From Polynucleobacter necessarius (GTDB lineage Bacteria; Pseudomonadota; Gammaproteobacteria; Burkholderiales; Burkholderiaceae): a DNA stretch of 64,000 nucleotides. How positions within the stretch are numbered: position 1 is the first letter of the stretch; each line of letters begins with the position of its first letter. Below are positions 38,221 to 49,009 of the stretch, piece by piece. A model generated the notes under the pieces. It saw only the letters and a list, made by a program, of their open reading frames with translations. It ran no database searches and had not been told where the DNA came from. The position numbers were made by a program, and so were the translations under genes. The stretch covers positions 930,001 to 994,000 of the forward strand of contig LT606947.1 in the NCBI GenBank assembly GCA_900095165.1. The letters run 5' to 3'.

Positions 38221-38247
38221 AAAAAGGTCTCGTTCAGAGACCTTTTT
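38221..38247. terminator. Bidirectional terminator after lexA
   Basis: AAAAAGGTCT and AGACCTTTTT form a 10-bp stem with a 7-base loop (38231-38237). It lies between the convergent lexA and lipoprotein genes and has T runs on both strands. Confidence 0.88.
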
Positions 38248-38272
38248 CTATTGCTGACTGATGTAGCTTTTA

Positions 38273-38734
38273 TTATTTCTTGGTCGGTGCAACAACGTTT
38301 GCATTTTTTGGCGACGCAGTAATGGTGATGATTGTTTTAGGTCCGCCAAATGAGCCTTCGTTCACCTCAATAGTTGAAGTGCGATCACCTTTGGTAAAAA
38401 CCAAAATACTGGTTTTTGATTTCACGGCGTTCACAGTGGTCCAGCCCACTTTAGGGTATTCCGACTGGAAGAAAGCATAAATATCGGTTGGAGATTGAAT
38501 TCCAGATAAAACGACACGCCCCACACAGTTATCGCCACGGCCAATAATTAAAGAATCTGAACCGATAATTTTTGATGCTGCAGGTAGTGGCATATCACCC
38601 AGCAGTTGCGACTGAATTTCTTGCGCCTCACTAGGCGTTTCAGTTGGGGAGTCGCCTGAAGATGCACAAGCCACCAAGAGTAGCGATAGCGATAAAGCTG
38701 ATGCGAATTTAGTGAGTCGTTTCAGTTGGATCAT
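38273..38734 (-). CDS. Putative lipoprotein, unknown function
   Basis: 153 residues. A signal peptide ends in the lipobox LLLVACASS, so lipid attachment at Cys23 is expected. The mature part starts with a Ser/Thr/Glu/Pro-rich stretch, then a small alpha/beta domain with DNCVGRVVLSGIQSPTDIYA, FFQSEYPKVGWTTV and a final beta segment PKTIITITASPK. I do not recognise the family. It stands alone, next to two tRNA genes. Confidence 0.75.
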   Translation of the reverse strand: MIQLKRLTKFASALSLSLLLVACASSGDSPTETPSEAQEIQSQLLGDMPLPAASKIIGSDSLIIGRGDNCVGRVVLSGIQSPTDIYAFFQSEYPKVGWTTVNAVKSKTSILVFTKGDRTSTIEVNEGSFGGPKTIITITASPKNANVVAPTKK

Positions 38735-38764
38735 GTTCTTGCCCTGATAATCAATCTAAATTAC

Positions 38765-38838
38765 TGGAGGCGCGTGAGGGAATCGAACCCCCGTACGAAG
38801 CTTTGCAGGCTCCTGCCTAACCACTCGGCCAACGCGCC
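38765..38838 (-). tRNA. tRNA-Cys (anticodon GCA)
   Basis: 74 bases including an encoded CCA. The acceptor stem GGCGCGT pairs with ACGCGCC, the anticodon loop reads CTGCAAA, and the T loop is GGTTCGATTCC. All four arms fold by eye. Confidence 0.96.
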
Positions 38839-38887
38839 ATATGCTTGAATCAAAAATGGGAAGCTTTTTAGGGCTTCCCATCGAACT

Positions 38888-38963
38888 TGGAGCGGGAAAG
38901 GAGGTTCGAACTCCCGACCTATACCTTGGCAAGGTATCGCTCTACCAGCTGAGCTATTCCCGC
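38888..38963 (-). tRNA. tRNA-Gly (anticodon GCC)
   Basis: 76 bases including an encoded CCA. The acceptor stem is GCGGGAA/TTCCCGC, the D arm AGCTCAGCTGGTAGAGC, the anticodon loop TTGCCAA, and the T loop GAGTTCGAACCTC. It lies 49 bases upstream of tRNA-Cys on the same strand, probably in one transcript with pgsA. Confidence 0.96.
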
Positions 38964-39080
38964 ATAACAGGGCAGTAGTTTAACAAACAATTTGGGAGAA
39001 CGCATTATTTGTTAGCAAGACTAAAAACTGGTGAGAATCACGTTTCCACCAAACCCTTACCGGCCATGGGTTTGTGGCAT

Positions 39081-39656
39081 TTATTCGGCCTTATCAACCA
39101 ACTGCGGTAAAGCCTTTTTCATGTAATAGAACATGGACCACAGCGTTAAAAAGGAAGCAATCCAAATAAGCCAAGTGCCAACTTGTGCACAATTTAACCA
39201 CCCAAATACAGTGTCGTTTAGCAATAAAAATGGAATGGCAACAAGTTGAGCGGTAGTTTTTAACTTGCCGACCATGTGTACAGCAACACTTTTCCCAGCA
39301 CCTAAAAGCGCCATCCACTCTCTTAATGCTGAGATAGTAATTTCACGACCAATAATGATTAGAGCCACCCAGACTTGAACGCGATCCATATTGAGCAGAA
39401 TCAGTAATGAAGCAGCCACAATTAATTTGTCAGCGACTGGGTCCAAGAATTGGCCAAACGCCGACTCCTGTTTCATGCGTCTAGCCAAAAATCCATCCAG
39501 CCAATCAGTGACAGCCGCAAACACAAAAATAATGGTAGCAGTGAGGTTCTTGTCGAAGGGAGTAAGCCAGCTATTGGGCAAATAGAACACTGCAACGACT
39601 AGCGGAATTGCAGCAACGCGCAACCAGGTCAGGGCAATGGGTAGATTAAAAGGCAT
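39081..39656 (-). CDS. pgsA: CDP-diacylglycerol-glycerol-3-phosphate 3-phosphatidyltransferase
   Basis: Inner-membrane enzyme that commits CDP-diacylglycerol to phosphatidylglycerol. The CDP-alcohol phosphotransferase motif DG-x2-AR-x8-G-x3-D-x3-D is complete (DGFLARRMKQESAFGQFLD then PVAD). Several transmembrane segments in 191 residues. It lies 36 bases after uvrC and upstream of the tRNA-Gly/tRNA-Cys pair, an order common in proteobacteria. Confidence 0.95.
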   Translation of the reverse strand: MPFNLPIALTWLRVAAIPLVVAVFYLPNSWLTPFDKNLTATIIFVFAAVTDWLDGFLARRMKQESAFGQFLDPVADKLIVAASLLILLNMDRVQVWVALIIIGREITISALREWMALLGAGKSVAVHMVGKLKTTAQLVAIPFLLLNDTVFGWLNCAQVGTWLIWIASFLTLWSMFYYMKKALPQLVDKAE

Positions 39657-39692
39657 AGCTCAAGCATAAACCAATGTGAATGCGCTGGGAAA

Positions 39693-41633
39693 TCAATGGA
39701 GTTGCTTATAGATTTGCTCAGCCAATGCAGTGGAAATTCCCTCAACACTAGAAAGCTCTTCAATAGTTGCATTGGAAACGCCACGCAACCCCCCAAAACG
39801 GGCGAGTAGTTTTTGACGTCGTTTGGCGCCTATCCCCTCAATTTCCTCTAACTGGGAAACTGTTCTGGCTTTTGCTCGTTTAGCTCGCATGCCAGTGATA
39901 GCAAAGCGATGTGCCTCGTCACGTATCTGCGCCACCAGTAACAAAGCAGCGCTGTCGATACCGAGCTCAAGCGACCGACGTCCATCCGCAAAGATGAGGG
40001 TCTCCAGACCCACCTTACGTCCCTCACCTTTAGCGACACCAACAATCAATCCAATATCCATGCCAAATTCAGAAAGGACTTGTCTTGCCATTTCAACCTG
40101 GCCTTTGCCTCCGTCGATCAAAATCACTTGGGGCATCTTCTCAACAAGGAGTTCTTGAAAGTTTGCATAACGCCGTTGCAAGACCTGACGCATTGCTGCG
40201 TAGTCATCGCCCGGCGTAATGTCATTAATATTGAATCGGCGATATTCACTAGGCTGCATCGCATTTTTGGAATACACCACACAAGAAGCCTGGGTAGCCT
40301 CGCCAGAGGTATGACTAATGTCAAAACACTCAATACGTAGCTGCTCAAGACTTTCTAATTCCAAGGCCAAGACATCAGCCAATGCCCGCGCTCTTGCTAG
40401 CTGGCCACCCGTCTCTACTAAACGCTTTGCTATCGCAATCTTGGCATTACCTTCTGCCATAGCTAACCAATGTCGCCTCTGACCTTGTGGCTGATGTAAG
40501 AAGGTAATGCGCTTACCAGCTTGTGCGTTCAATAAATCATGCAAACCTTCCGGAGCCGATTGCTCTGAAACATCTTCAACACCCTCTTCTGGAGCTGCAA
40601 TATCATCAACTAGCTTTTTCAGGGGATGATTCAGAATCAGTACAGGCGGAATTAAATTGGTAGTCGCCTCACCATCGCCTGACTTCTCCTCCAAATAATG
40701 TTGAGCAATAAATGCCTCCAGAATTTCAGCAGGCGGAGGCAGCTCTCCAGAGGTTGAGCGTAAGCCCTTAGGAAAGTAAGCGCGATCCCCCAAATGGCGA
40801 CCACCACGAATCATTGCCAAATTGACGCAGACCACACCCTCCATTTGAGCAACAGCAATCACATCCACATCGCCCTCACCATCAGCAACAGTGTCCATGG
40901 ATTGTTGTTGTAAGACGCTAGAGAGATCCGCAATACGATCTCTGAACACTGCCGCCATTTCAAATTCCATGGCATCGCTATACGCGTGCATTTTCTTTTC
41001 AAGCTCAGAGAGCACGCGACTATGGTCGCCCTCTAAAAAACGTGTTGCCTGAGCTACGTCCTGCCCATACTGCTCAACACTTAAACGGCCAACACAGGGC
41101 GCACTACAGCGATGAATTTGATGGAGGAGGCATGGACGACTGCGGTTTTTAAATACGGAGTCTTCACAAGTTCTCAGGCGAAATACTTTTTGCAAAATCT
41201 GGACACTATTCCGTACCGCCCATGAATTTGGGAATGGGCCAAAATAGTGATTACGCTTATCTGTTTTTCCGCGATATGAGGCCAAATGTGGAAATTGGTG
41301 CCCAGTCAACATGACGTAGGGATAGGATTTATCATCTCGAAAGAGAATGTTGAATGGAGGTGCCAACTCTTTAATGAGATTGTTCTCTAGAATTAAGGCT
41401 TCGGTTTCTGAGCGTGTTACTGTAGTTTCATAGCGGGAAATTTTTCTCATCATCAACTCTATGCGTGATGAAAGCTGCGTTCGTTGGAAGTAACTAGATA
41501 CACGCTTTTTGAGATTGCGCGCTTTTCCGACATACAAAATATGTCCCGCCTCATCAAAGAAGCGATACACCCCCGGCAATCCGGGTAGCCGTTTAACATC
41601 CTGCTGAAGGGTTTCAAAAAGCGAATTGCTCAT
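39693..41633 (-). CDS. uvrC: Excinuclease ABC subunit C
   Basis: Makes both incisions in nucleotide excision repair. An N-terminal GIY-YIG domain ([20 protein letters not shown]), the Cys-rich segment [17 protein letters not shown], a UVR motif around residues 205-240 ([20 protein letters not shown]), the RNase H-like domain ([23 protein letters not shown]) and two C-terminal HhH motifs are in order. 646 residues. Its ATG shares the tetranucleotide CATG with the ATG of divergent earP. Confidence 0.97.
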   Translation of the reverse strand: MSNSLFETLQQDVKRLPGLPGVYRFFDEAGHILYVGKARNLKKRVSSYFQRTQLSSRIELMMRKISRYETTVTRSETEALILENNLIKELAPPFNILFRDDKSYPYVMLTGHQFPHLASYRGKTDKRNHYFGPFPNSWAVRNSVQILQKVFRLRTCEDSVFKNRSRPCLLHQIHRCSAPCVGRLSVEQYGQDVAQATRFLEGDHSRVLSELEKKMHAYSDAMEFEMAAVFRDRIADLSSVLQQQSMDTVADGEGDVDVIAVAQMEGVVCVNLAMIRGGRHLGDRAYFPKGLRSTSGELPPPAEILEAFIAQHYLEEKSGDGEATTNLIPPVLILNHPLKKLVDDIAAPEEGVEDVSEQSAPEGLHDLLNAQAGKRITFLHQPQGQRRHWLAMAEGNAKIAIAKRLVETGGQLARARALADVLALELESLEQLRIECFDISHTSGEATQASCVVYSKNAMQPSEYRRFNINDITPGDDYAAMRQVLQRRYANFQELLVEKMPQVILIDGGKGQVEMARQVLSEFGMDIGLIVGVAKGEGRKVGLETLIFADGRRSLELGIDSAALLLVAQIRDEAHRFAITGMRAKRAKARTVSQLEEIEGIGAKRRQKLLARFGGLRGVSNATIEELSSVEGISTALAEQIYKQLH

Positions 41634-42711
41634 GCGTTGGGATATTTTCTGTCAAATCGTAGACAACTATGGTGATGCCGGTGTTTGCTGGCGTCTAGCA
41701 AGAAACTTAACAAGTCTTCACGGCCAAGACGTGCGCATTTTCTGTGACGATCTGCCAACCCTTAATTTACTCGCTTCTGGTGTTGATCCAGAAATCAAGC
41801 GCCGCATCGACATCCAGCCCTGGGAAGCAAGCCATAACAATAGCCGCCATTCAGTTGAGCCCCCTGATGTCGTCATTGAGGCATTTGGATGTAATCTTCC
41901 TGAGCGCTACCTAGCAGGCTTGCTGATTGCCCCCAAAAAACCCATCATCCTCAATTTAGAGTACTTATGTGCAGAGCCCTGGATTGTGGACTTTCATCAG
42001 AAGGCATCCCCTCAAGCTCACGGCATTTCTAAGTACTTCTTCTTCCCGGGCTTCCAAAAGAATGTGGGTGGTATTTTGATTGACCCAATACCTAAGGGGC
42101 AATCACTCACCGAGCAATTGATTCCCGAGAGCCTCGAAGCCAGTTGGAAGCTCTTGCGACCGAATACAAAACGCATCAGCGTTTTCTGCTACCCAGGTGC
42201 GCCGCTCTTGCCATGGTTGGAAGATCTGGCGACCTTGGGTGAGAACTTCGATGTTGTATTGACGCTTGGGCAACGCGAGCAATTGCAGTTCAGCTCTGGC
42301 AGCTCTACTCAACCACTTGCTTTGCCCGACTCTATTCGATTGATCTCGATTCCTTTTGTTTCTCAAGATGAATACGATTGGGTGCTTTCACAATGCGACT
42401 TCAATATTGTTCGAGGTGAAGATTCATTTGTCCGAGCTCAGTTAGCTGGAAAGCCCTTCATTTGGCATATTTATCCTCAAGAAGATGGCGCTCACAAGAC
42501 CAAGTTAGCTGCATTCTTAGACCTCTATCTTGAGGATGCATCACAAGAGCTTAAACACGCTGTAATAGCTGCTATGACTTGGGAAATGCCTAGCGAGTGG
42601 CATCAGTTGATTGATGACTGGAGCACCCATTCCAAGGTCTGGCGAGACGATTTACTTGAAAAACAAGCTGATGGTGGCCTTACTGTCCGTCTAATGGGCT
42701 TTGTAGCCTGA
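41632..42711 (+). CDS. earP: EF-P arginine rhamnosyltransferase EarP
   Basis: Transfers rhamnose from dTDP-rhamnose to an arginine of EF-P. The N-terminal signature [20 protein letters not shown] contains the conserved Asp residues of EarP, and the C-terminal [20 protein letters not shown] plus [20 protein letters not shown] form the donor-binding part. 359 residues from the ATG at 41632; an in-frame TTG at 41626 would add two residues. Efp follows 87 bases downstream, as expected for this pair. Confidence 0.95.
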   Translation: MRWDIFCQIVDNYGDAGVCWRLARNLTSLHGQDVRIFCDDLPTLNLLASGVDPEIKRRIDIQPWEASHNNSRHSVEPPDVVIEAFGCNLPERYLAGLLIAPKKPIILNLEYLCAEPWIVDFHQKASPQAHGISKYFFFPGFQKNVGGILIDPIPKGQSLTEQLIPESLEASWKLLRPNTKRISVFCYPGAPLLPWLEDLATLGENFDVVLTLGQREQLQFSSGSSTQPLALPDSIRLISIPFVSQDEYDWVLSQCDFNIVRGEDSFVRAQLAGKPFIWHIYPQEDGAHKTKLAAFLDLYLEDASQELKHAVIAAMTWEMPSEWHQLIDDWSTHSKVWRDDLLEKQADGGLTVRLMGFVA

Positions 42712-42798
42712 TCTTGTGCGAAATCCGCCTGCGGGCGGTTACAATCTTGTTTTTGATAAAAATCGCAGAAAATCAGCTCTGCACCCAGGAATAGAAAG

Positions 42799-43359
42799 AT
42801 GAAAACAGCACAAGAACTCTGCGTTGGTAACGTAGTAATGATCGGCACTGATGCCATGGTCGTTTTAAAAGCAGAATATAGCCGCTCAGGCCGCAACTCT
42901 TCTGTTGTGAAAATGAAATTTAAGAACTTGTTAACTGGTGCGCCTAACGAGGGCGTATTCAAGGCAGATGACAAATTTGATGTGGTGATCTTGGATAAGA
43001 AAGATTGCACATACTCTTACTTCGCAGATCCAATGTATGTATTTATGGATGGGGACTACAACCAATACGAAGTTGAAGCTGAATTCATGGGCGATGCATT
43101 GCATTACCTCGAAGAAAGCATGCCTTGCGAAGTCGTGTTCTATGAAGGTAAAGCGCTCTCTGTAGCAATGCCAAACTCTTTGGTTCGTGAAATTATTTAC
43201 ACAGAGCCAGCGGTTAAAGGCGATACCAGCTCAGGCAAAGTATTGAAGACTGCAAAATTGGCTACCGGCTATGAATTGCAAGTTCCATTGTTCTGCAACA
43301 CTGGTGACAAGATCGAGATCGATACTCGCACCGGTGAATATCGCAGCCGCGCTAACTAA
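42799..43359 (+). CDS. efp: Elongation factor P
   Basis: Relieves ribosome stalling at polyproline. 186 residues starting [20 protein letters not shown]. The tip loop reads YSRSGRNSS with Arg32, the rhamnosylated residue in EarP-type organisms, instead of the Lys34 used with EpmA. OB-fold domains II and III follow and it ends with [14 protein letters not shown] hairpin (CCGCC TGC GGGCGG) sits in the gap upstream. Confidence 0.97.
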   Translation: MKTAQELCVGNVVMIGTDAMVVLKAEYSRSGRNSSVVKMKFKNLLTGAPNEGVFKADDKFDVVILDKKDCTYSYFADPMYVFMDGDYNQYEVEAEFMGDALHYLEESMPCEVVFYEGKALSVAMPNSLVREIIYTEPAVKGDTSSGKVLKTAKLATGYELQVPLFCNTGDKIEIDTRTGEYRSRAN

Positions 43360-43376
43360 TTAGCTCGCTCGATAGC

Positions 43377-43404
43377 AAAAAGCCCGGCATGCCGGGCTTT
43401 TTTA
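43377..43404. terminator. Bidirectional terminator between efp and nagZ
   Basis: AGCCCGGC and GCCGGGCT form an 8-bp GC-rich stem flanked by A and T runs, between the convergent efp and nagZ genes. Confidence 0.92.
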
Positions 43405-43428
43405 TTATCTAGATTTATTACTTACTGT

Positions 43429-44517
43429 CTAGGCAATGAGCTTCAACTGCTGAAGCAAACCTTTGGCATGTTGATATTGCGCCTCAGACTGCAACCCATC
43501 CCAAGCTGGAGCTGTGGCAGTCGGCATCAAGCGATTTAGTCGAATGGCAGATTCTGCTTGTTTTGCTTTTGAGACTTTTAACTGACTAAGTAATTGATCT
43601 GCGAGATCGGGGCGATTACAAATCAACACTGCATCGCATCCCGCCTCAAGCGCCATATCCGCACCCTTCACTACAGAGCCAGCAACGCTCGCACCCTCCA
43701 TTGAAAGGTTATCACTAAAGATCACACCTTCGAAGCCCAACTCTTGGCGCAAAATGGAATGCAACCAAACCTTAGAAAATCCAGCGGGATTCTTATCTAC
43801 TTTTGGATAGATCACATGAGCCAGCATCACTGCAGTCAAACTGAGGTCCAACCACTCATAAGGCTTAGCATCGTCATTCAGGATTTGCTTCAAAGGACGC
43901 TCATCAACCGGAATGGCTACATGAGAATCCGCCTCTGCCCATCCATGGCCTGGGAAGTGCTTACCGCAGTTCGCCATACCTGCAAGACGCAAACCTTCGT
44001 TCAAACTCTTGGCCAATGCAAAAGTAATTTGAGGATCACGACTAAATGCGCGATCTCCAATTACACCACTGCGACCAAAATCAAGATCCAGAATTGGAGT
44101 AAAACTAAAGTCCACACCGCAAGCACGCAACTCAGCAGCTAGGACATAGCCACAAGCAGTAGCTGCAGCCATGGCAATCGCAGCAGATTCGGCAGCGTGT
44201 TTTGATTTATCTGTTGACTTATTTTTAGATCCCCAGAGTTCACCAAGCTTGCGCATGGCAGGTAAATGAGTAAAGCCATCAGCCCTGCAGCGCTGAACAC
44301 GTCCACCCTCATGATCAATGGAGATTAATACATCAGAGCGAAGCTTTTTAATTTCCGCGGTGAGTTTGGTCAGCTGCTTGCGATTGGCAAAGTTTCTGCC
44401 AAACAAAATCACGCCGCCAGTAAGTGGATGCAAGATACGACGGCGATCCTCCGCATTTAACTCAAAACCAACAACATCTAAAGTAACTTGGCCTGGTTTC
44501 ATATTCGACTTAGTCAT
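43429..44517 (-). CDS. nagZ: Beta-N-acetylhexosaminidase (cell-wall recycling)
   Basis: GH3 glycosidase that removes GlcNAc from anhydromuropeptides in the cytoplasm. Typical pieces: GVILFGRNFANRKQLTKLTA, SIDHEGGRVQRCR, the catalytic loop GKHFPGHGWAEADSHVA with the acid/base Asp-His pair, and GVIFSDNLSMEGA with the nucleophile Asp. 362 residues. Last gene of the minus-strand series acpS-nagZ; the start is at MTKSNMKPGQV. Confidence 0.95.
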   Translation of the reverse strand: MTKSNMKPGQVTLDVVGFELNAEDRRRILHPLTGGVILFGRNFANRKQLTKLTAEIKKLRSDVLISIDHEGGRVQRCRADGFTHLPAMRKLGELWGSKNKSTDKSKHAAESAAIAMAAATACGYVLAAELRACGVDFSFTPILDLDFGRSGVIGDRAFSRDPQITFALAKSLNEGLRLAGMANCGKHFPGHGWAEADSHVAIPVDERPLKQILNDDAKPYEWLDLSLTAVMLAHVIYPKVDKNPAGFSKVWLHSILRQELGFEGVIFSDNLSMEGASVAGSVVKGADMALEAGCDAVLICNRPDLADQLLSQLKVSKAKQAESAIRLNRLMPTATAPAWDGLQSEAQYQHAKGLLQQLKLIA

Positions 44518-44563
44518 GTGTTCCTCGAAATTTCTTTAGTTGTATTTTCTTTTAGTGCTTGTT

Positions 44564-44968
44564 TTATTTTTGAACTACGATGACATGAGCTATTGCCATG
44601 TCTTGCTCATCACTGACGGTGACCTGGGCTTCCCAATTTTTGTTTTGCATGAATTTCGCCAATGCACCTAAATAAGAAATGACTGGCTTACCACTGGGCT
44701 CATTGAGGGTTTGCAAGGAGCGCCAAGTCATCGGCATTCTCATGCCCAGGCCAATTGCTTTTGAGAACGCCTCTTTTGCAGCAAAGCGCGTTGCCAAGAA
44801 AGCAATACCCCTCTTGTGATTTCTAGCCAAGCGATGCTTGAAAACCAGCATCTCATCTGACCCCAGAATCTTTTCAGCCAGGCGACCATTAGTGCGGTCA
44901 TAAGCAGCTTGAAGCCGCTCGATTTGCAAGATGTCCGTGCCTATGCCAATGATCATTTGATATGCCAT
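44564..44968 (-). CDS. acpS: Holo-[acyl-carrier-protein] synthase
   Basis: Transfers phosphopantetheine from CoA to the ACP serine. [13 protein letters not shown] holds the metal-binding Asp, and [12 protein letters not shown] the second motif with Glu-Ala-Lys. 134 residues from the ATG at 44968; a second ATG at 44956 (MIIGIGTD) is equally plausible. It begins three bases after the pdxJ stop. Confidence 0.94.
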   Translation of the reverse strand: MAYQMIIGIGTDILQIERLQAAYDRTNGRLAEKILGSDEMLVFKHRLARNHKRGIAFLATRFAAKEAFSKAIGLGMRMPMTWRSLQTLNEPSGKPVISYLGALAKFMQNKNWEAQVTVSDEQDMAIAHVIVVQK

Positions 44969-44971
44969 CTT

Positions 44972-45715
44972 TTAAGCTTGAGCTCTACTCTGATCCATCA
45001 GAGCCTTCATGTCGGTAATCGCATTTTGCCAACCCTTAAAGAGGGCCTCAGCAACAATCGCATGTCCAATATTGAGCTCGGATAGCTCGGCAATAGCGGC
45101 AACTGGGATCACATTAGCCTCATTTAAACCATGACCCGCATTGGCTCGTAGGCCAATACTCTTTCCAAACTGAGCTGCCTTTCTGATGCGCTCAAGCTCT
45201 TGAATTTGTTGGTCGCCAGCCAGATCCGCGTATCGGCCGGTATGCAATTCAACCACTGTTGCACCAACGTCTTTTGCGGCTTGGATTTGCTTTTCCTCAG
45301 GATCAATAAAAAGCGAGACCCTGATGCCGGCAGCTTTTAACTGCGTAGTGGCTGACTTCACTGCATCAAAGTGACCAACGACGTCTAAGCCGCCCTCAGT
45401 AGTTATCTCTTCACGCTTTTCAGGGACCAGGCATACGTCATGAGGTTGCACCATACAAGTAATATTGATCATCTCCGGCGTAACGGCGCACTTCAAATTC
45501 ATTCGCGCCTGAATCAAAGGGCGTAAAGCCATCAAATCTGCATCTTTAATATGGCGACGGTCCTCACGCAAATGTAAGGTAATTAAATCAGCGCCCGCCT
45601 CTTCAGCCAAGCGAGCCGCTTTTAATGGGTCAGGGTAAACCGTGCCACGTGCATTACGCAAAGTAGCGACGTGATCAATATTGATGCCAAGCTCAAGCTT
45701 TGGTTGGGTATTCAT
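44972..45715 (-). CDS. pdxJ: Pyridoxine 5'-phosphate synthase
   Basis: TIM-barrel enzyme that closes the pyridine ring of vitamin B6. [18 protein letters not shown] with the catalytic Asp-His, [27 protein letters not shown] and [10 protein letters not shown] are all present. 247 residues. Between recO and acpS in the conserved series; recO ends 13 bases upstream. Confidence 0.96.
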   Translation of the reverse strand: MNTQPKLELGINIDHVATLRNARGTVYPDPLKAARLAEEAGADLITLHLREDRRHIKDADLMALRPLIQARMNLKCAVTPEMINITCMVQPHDVCLVPEKREEITTEGGLDVVGHFDAVKSATTQLKAAGIRVSLFIDPEEKQIQAAKDVGATVVELHTGRYADLAGDQQIQELERIRKAAQFGKSIGLRANAGHGLNEANVIPVAAIAELSELNIGHAIVAEALFKGWQNAITDMKALMDQSRAQA

Positions 45716-45727
45716 TGAAGTAGATTA

Positions 45728-46462
45728 CTAGATTTTCTTTAGATCAATCAAAATCTGACGGGTAATGAGTGCTTGATCCTGAAGGTGCAAACCCAATAAG
45801 AAACGCATCAATTGCTTGCTTTCAGAAAGCGTTTCTTGATCAGAAAAGTCTCCCGCAGCAATGACTAACAGAGATTTACCACTCAAAACTGGCCAGTGGC
45901 CTGGATCATCCCCTTGAACGGGCCTCACACCGCGCTCCGGCTGATAGACATATTGCTCATTCAAGATCGGAGCGCTATTGGTTTCAACGCAGCGATCCAG
46001 TGCTGCCGCATATCCCGTTTCTTGCAAGAGCGTTAACTCAAAGGGGCGCAGAATTTCTTCTAAACCCTTGGATTCAAACTCGAGATTAGATAAAGCCGAG
46101 ATCGTATCGGTGTAATGGTCGTAGAGTTTTTCATAGTCATCCTCACGAGCTAGAAATTTGACCAATAACTCATTGAGATAAAAGCCGCAGAGCAATGCAT
46201 CGCCCACCAATGAAGGAGTACCGCCAACCCACTCCGACTTCGTCAAAGTACGCAACTCGGACTTGCCACTCCAAGAGACCAATAAAGGTTGAAAGCGTTG
46301 TAAAACTGGACGCAATACTGAGTTTGGCCGCTTAGCCCCCTTAGCAATCAATGCCATACGGCCATGCTGCCGAGTAAAGACATCCAGAATTAAGCTGGTT
46401 TCCTTATAAGGAATGCTGTGCAATACAAAAGCAGGTTCGTCAGCAACACGAATCGAGGCCAT
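45728..46462 (-). CDS. recO: DNA repair protein RecO
   Basis: Loads RecA with RecR in the RecFOR pathway. The N-terminal OB fold shows FVLHSIPYKETSLILDVFTR and MALIAKGAKRPNS, followed by the helical C-terminal domain with FYLNELLVKFLARED. The zinc-binding Cys residues of many RecO proteins are reduced to Cys157 here. 244 residues. It follows era by six bases. Confidence 0.93.
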   Translation of the reverse strand: MASIRVADEPAFVLHSIPYKETSLILDVFTRQHGRMALIAKGAKRPNSVLRPVLQRFQPLLVSWSGKSELRTLTKSEWVGGTPSLVGDALLCGFYLNELLVKFLAREDDYEKLYDHYTDTISALSNLEFESKGLEEILRPFELTLLQETGYAAALDRCVETNSAPILNEQYVYQPERGVRPVQGDDPGHWPVLSGKSLLVIAAGDFSDQETLSESKQLMRFLLGLHLQDQALITRQILIDLKKI

Positions 46463-46468
46463 GAATAG

Positions 46469-47404
46469 TTACTCTAGCCCTTGCGCCCGCAATTCAGCGC
46501 GATCGTCAGCCCATCCACGTTTAACTTTGACCCAAGTCTCGAGGAATACTTTTCCATCAAAAAGCTTTTCCATATCAATGCGAGCGTCGGTAGAAATCTT
46601 CTTCAGTCGCTCACCTTTAGCACCAATAATCATCGCCTTATGGCTATCGCGATCAACCAAAATGGTTGCTGCAATCCGACGCATCTTGCCATCCATCTTG
46701 AACTGATCAATTACCACTGTGCTGGTGTAAGGCAACTCTTCACCGGTAAAGCGGAAGACCTTCTCACGCAAGATCTCAGCAGCCAAGAAACGCTCACTGC
46801 GATCGGTGATGGTATCGCCATCGTAGACCGCCGATGCCTCAGGTAGATAACTCTCAAGCACATCCAATAATCTTTCAACATCCCCAGGACTCTTGGCACT
46901 CATTGGTACGATTTCAGCGAACTCGCACTTCTGATCTTCATGGCCACCTAATTCACACCAAGGACGGGCCATCTCTTTAATAAAATTCAGTAGTGCCTGA
47001 TCACGCTCAGATGGAGTCTGAAAGCGACTATTAAATAAATCCAATTTATTTAAAACCAAGACAACAGGCAAGTCATCCGGCAGTAATTTCAAGACCTTCT
47101 TATCATCTTCGCCAAAGTAACCAGCCTCAACCACAAAGCAAGCTACATTCACATCTTGTAGGGCTGTAGTTACCGTACGGTTCAATGCCTTGTTGAGCGT
47201 ATTCATTAAACGCGTCTGAAAGCCTGGCGTATCAATAAAGATGAACTGCGCCTCTTCACGATTCTGAATACCCAAAATACGATGACGCGTAGTTTGCGCT
47301 TTACGAGAGGTGATGCTAATCTTCTGACCAACCAATGCATTCAATAGGGTGGATTTGCCAATATTGGGACGGCCAACAATGGCGATAGTGCCGCATCTAA
47401 ACAC
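46469..47404 (-). CDS. era: GTPase Era
   Basis: Ribosome-assembly GTPase that binds 16S rRNA. G1 [10 protein letters not shown]2 region [13 protein letters not shown]3 DTPGFQ, G4 NKLD and a C-terminal KH domain ([20 protein letters not shown]). The start is GTG at 47404, two bases after the rnc stop; the protein lacks about three residues seen at the start of related Era proteins. 311 residues. Confidence 0.96.
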   Translation of the reverse strand: MFRCGTIAIVGRPNIGKSTLLNALVGQKISITSRKAQTTRHRILGIQNREEAQFIFIDTPGFQTRLMNTLNKALNRTVTTALQDVNVACFVVEAGYFGEDDKKVLKLLPDDLPVVLVLNKLDLFNSRFQTPSERDQALLNFIKEMARPWCELGGHEDQKCEFAEIVPMSAKSPGDVERLLDVLESYLPEASAVYDGDTITDRSERFLAAEILREKVFRFTGEELPYTSTVVIDQFKMDGKMRRIAATILVDRDSHKAMIIGAKGERLKKISTDARIDMEKLFDGKVFLETWVKVKRGWADDRAELRAQGLE

Positions 47405-47406
47405 GA

Positions 47407-48198
47407 TTAGCCCTTCAGCTTAAGATTTAACTGCTCTTCGGTTGCTACTTTTTTTGCTGCTTTCTTTTTAGCAGAACGAGTCTTTTTGGGTTTGCCTAGC
47501 GCCTGTGGCAAGGCATTTAATGCGGCGATTAAAGCTATCTTCGCAGCCGCCTGCTCCGCCGCACGTCGAGATGCGCCCTCCCCCTTAACAGATACCTTAA
47601 GGTTGGGGATTAAACACTCCACCTCAAATTGCTGGTTATGGGCCGCACCGCTTGTACCCGTGACGTTATAAGTGGGTAACGGCAATTGATAGCTTTGCAG
47701 ATACTCTTGCAATAAAGTTTTGTCATCCTTACCCAATGTTTTAGGATCAACATTGGCCAAAATAATGGAATAGAGTTTGCGTAAACAAGTCTTGGCAGCA
47801 TCAAACCCGCCATCTAAGAATATTGCACCAGTGACTGCCTCAAGCGTATCAGCCAGAATAGATGGTCGACGAAAGCCTCCACTCTTCAACTCACCTTCGC
47901 CTAAGCGCAGATAGTCTGATAACGATAGAGTTTGAGCAATCTCATAGAGTGCTTGCTGCTTGACTAAGTTAGCCCGTACGCGAGAAAGATCGCCCTCATC
48001 CAGATCTGAATAACGCTCGTAGAACATTTCAGCAACGACGCAATTGAGAATGGAGTCGCCCAGAAATTCCAGGCGCTCATTATTTTTCTTGCTGTGACTA
48101 CGATGCGTTAGAGCTTGATTAAGTAGCTCTAGTTTTTTGAACGTGTAGCCCAGTTGCGCTTGGAGCGGTGCAGTTTCGATGACGGCGCGGGCGTTCAT
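47407..48198 (-). CDS. rnc: Ribonuclease III
   Basis: Cuts double-stranded RNA in rRNA and mRNA processing. The signature [19 protein letters not shown] gives the catalytic acidic residues, and the C-terminal dsRNA-binding domain is [20 protein letters not shown] onward. A Lys/Ala-rich tail ([16 protein letters not shown]) is unusual but common in this family group. I chose the ATG at 48198 (263 residues), which follows the lepB stop; a TTG at 48219 overlaps lepB. Confidence 0.95.
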   Translation of the reverse strand: MNARAVIETAPLQAQLGYTFKKLELLNQALTHRSHSKKNNERLEFLGDSILNCVVAEMFYERYSDLDEGDLSRVRANLVKQQALYEIAQTLSLSDYLRLGEGELKSGGFRRPSILADTLEAVTGAIFLDGGFDAAKTCLRKLYSIILANVDPKTLGKDDKTLLQEYLQSYQLPLPTYNVTGTSGAAHNQQFEVECLIPNLKVSVKGEGASRRAAEQAAAKIALIAALNALPQALGKPKKTRSAKKKAAKKVATEEQLNLKLKG

Positions 48199-48202
48199 GA
48201 CT

Positions 48203-49009
48203 TTATTCGAAGCCGCCAATGCGACCCAGATTTCCGAGATTTAACCAAACAAAGAATGCTTTACCGACAATATTTTTATCTGGTACAAAACCCCAGTAAC
48301 GAGAATCCGCGCTGTTATCGCGGTTATCGCCCATGGCAAAGTAATGCCCCGCAGGCACCTTGCATGTGAGGCCCGCATTAATATATTGGCAATATTCAAA
48401 TCCAGGAAAACGCTCTACAGGGAACATGCCAGCCGGACGATCGGAGTCATTCAGAATCTCATGCTTATTGCCACCCAAATCCGCAGGAAAAGACTCTGCA
48501 AACCGTTTGGCATAACGCATGTTTTCTGGGTCTAAGTAAAACTCGCCACCGCCATATTGCAGCGGTTGACCATTTACAGTTAAACGCTTGTCTTGATAGG
48601 TAATGGTGTCACCAGGCAATGCTATGACGCGCTTAATGTAGTCAATAGACTCGTCACGGGGATAGCGGAATACGACCACATCGCCACGTTTTGGAGAGCC
48701 TAACTCGACAACCTTCTGATTGATTACTGGCAATCGAATACCATAGGTAAATTTATTCGCCAGAATAAAGTCGCCAATCTGCAGAGTTGGAATCATCGAG
48801 CCCGATGGGATTTTGAATGGCTCCACAATAAAAGAACGCAATACAAATACCGCACAGATTACCGGGAAGAAGCCAGCCGTGTATTCCAACCACAATGACA
48901 TGCGATCGATACCAGCCATACGTCTTTGCGGGGCAAAGTAGTAACGGTCAGCAATCCAGGCAACGCCCGAAACCACTACTAAGATAAATAGGATTAGCGC
49001 AAAGTTCAT
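48203..49009 (-). CDS. lepB: Signal peptidase I
   Basis: Inner-membrane serine protease that removes signal peptides. Two N-terminal transmembrane segments, then catalytic Ser71 ([16 protein letters not shown]) and Lys126 ([12 protein letters not shown]), and the conserved [17 protein letters not shown] near the C-terminus. 268 residues. Its ATG abuts the lepA stop. The order lepA-lepB-rnc-era is standard. Confidence 0.97.
   Translation of the reverse strand: MNFALILFILVVVSGVAWIADRYYFAPQRRMAGIDRMSLWLEYTAGFFPVICAVFVLRSFIVEPFKIPSGSMIPTLQIGDFILANKFTYGIRLPVINQKVVELGSPKRGDVVVFRYPRDESIDYIKRVIALPGDTITYQDKRLTVNGQPLQYGGGEFYLDPENMRYAKRFAESFPADLGGNKHEILNDSDRPAGMFPVERFPGFEYCQYINAGLTCKVPAGHYFAMGDNRDNSADSRYWGFVPDKNIVGKAFFVWLNLGNLGRIGGFE

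Noticed and set aside
39823-40158. 111-codon open frame opposite uvrC, and many similar frames opposite clpB, era, lepA and fabF
   Set aside because: They follow the codon rhythm of the real gene on the other strand and show no known motifs.
42715-42760. Terminator between earP and efp
   Set aside because: The GC hairpin has no adjacent T run, and a T-rich stretch occurs only about ten bases later, so evidence is too weak.
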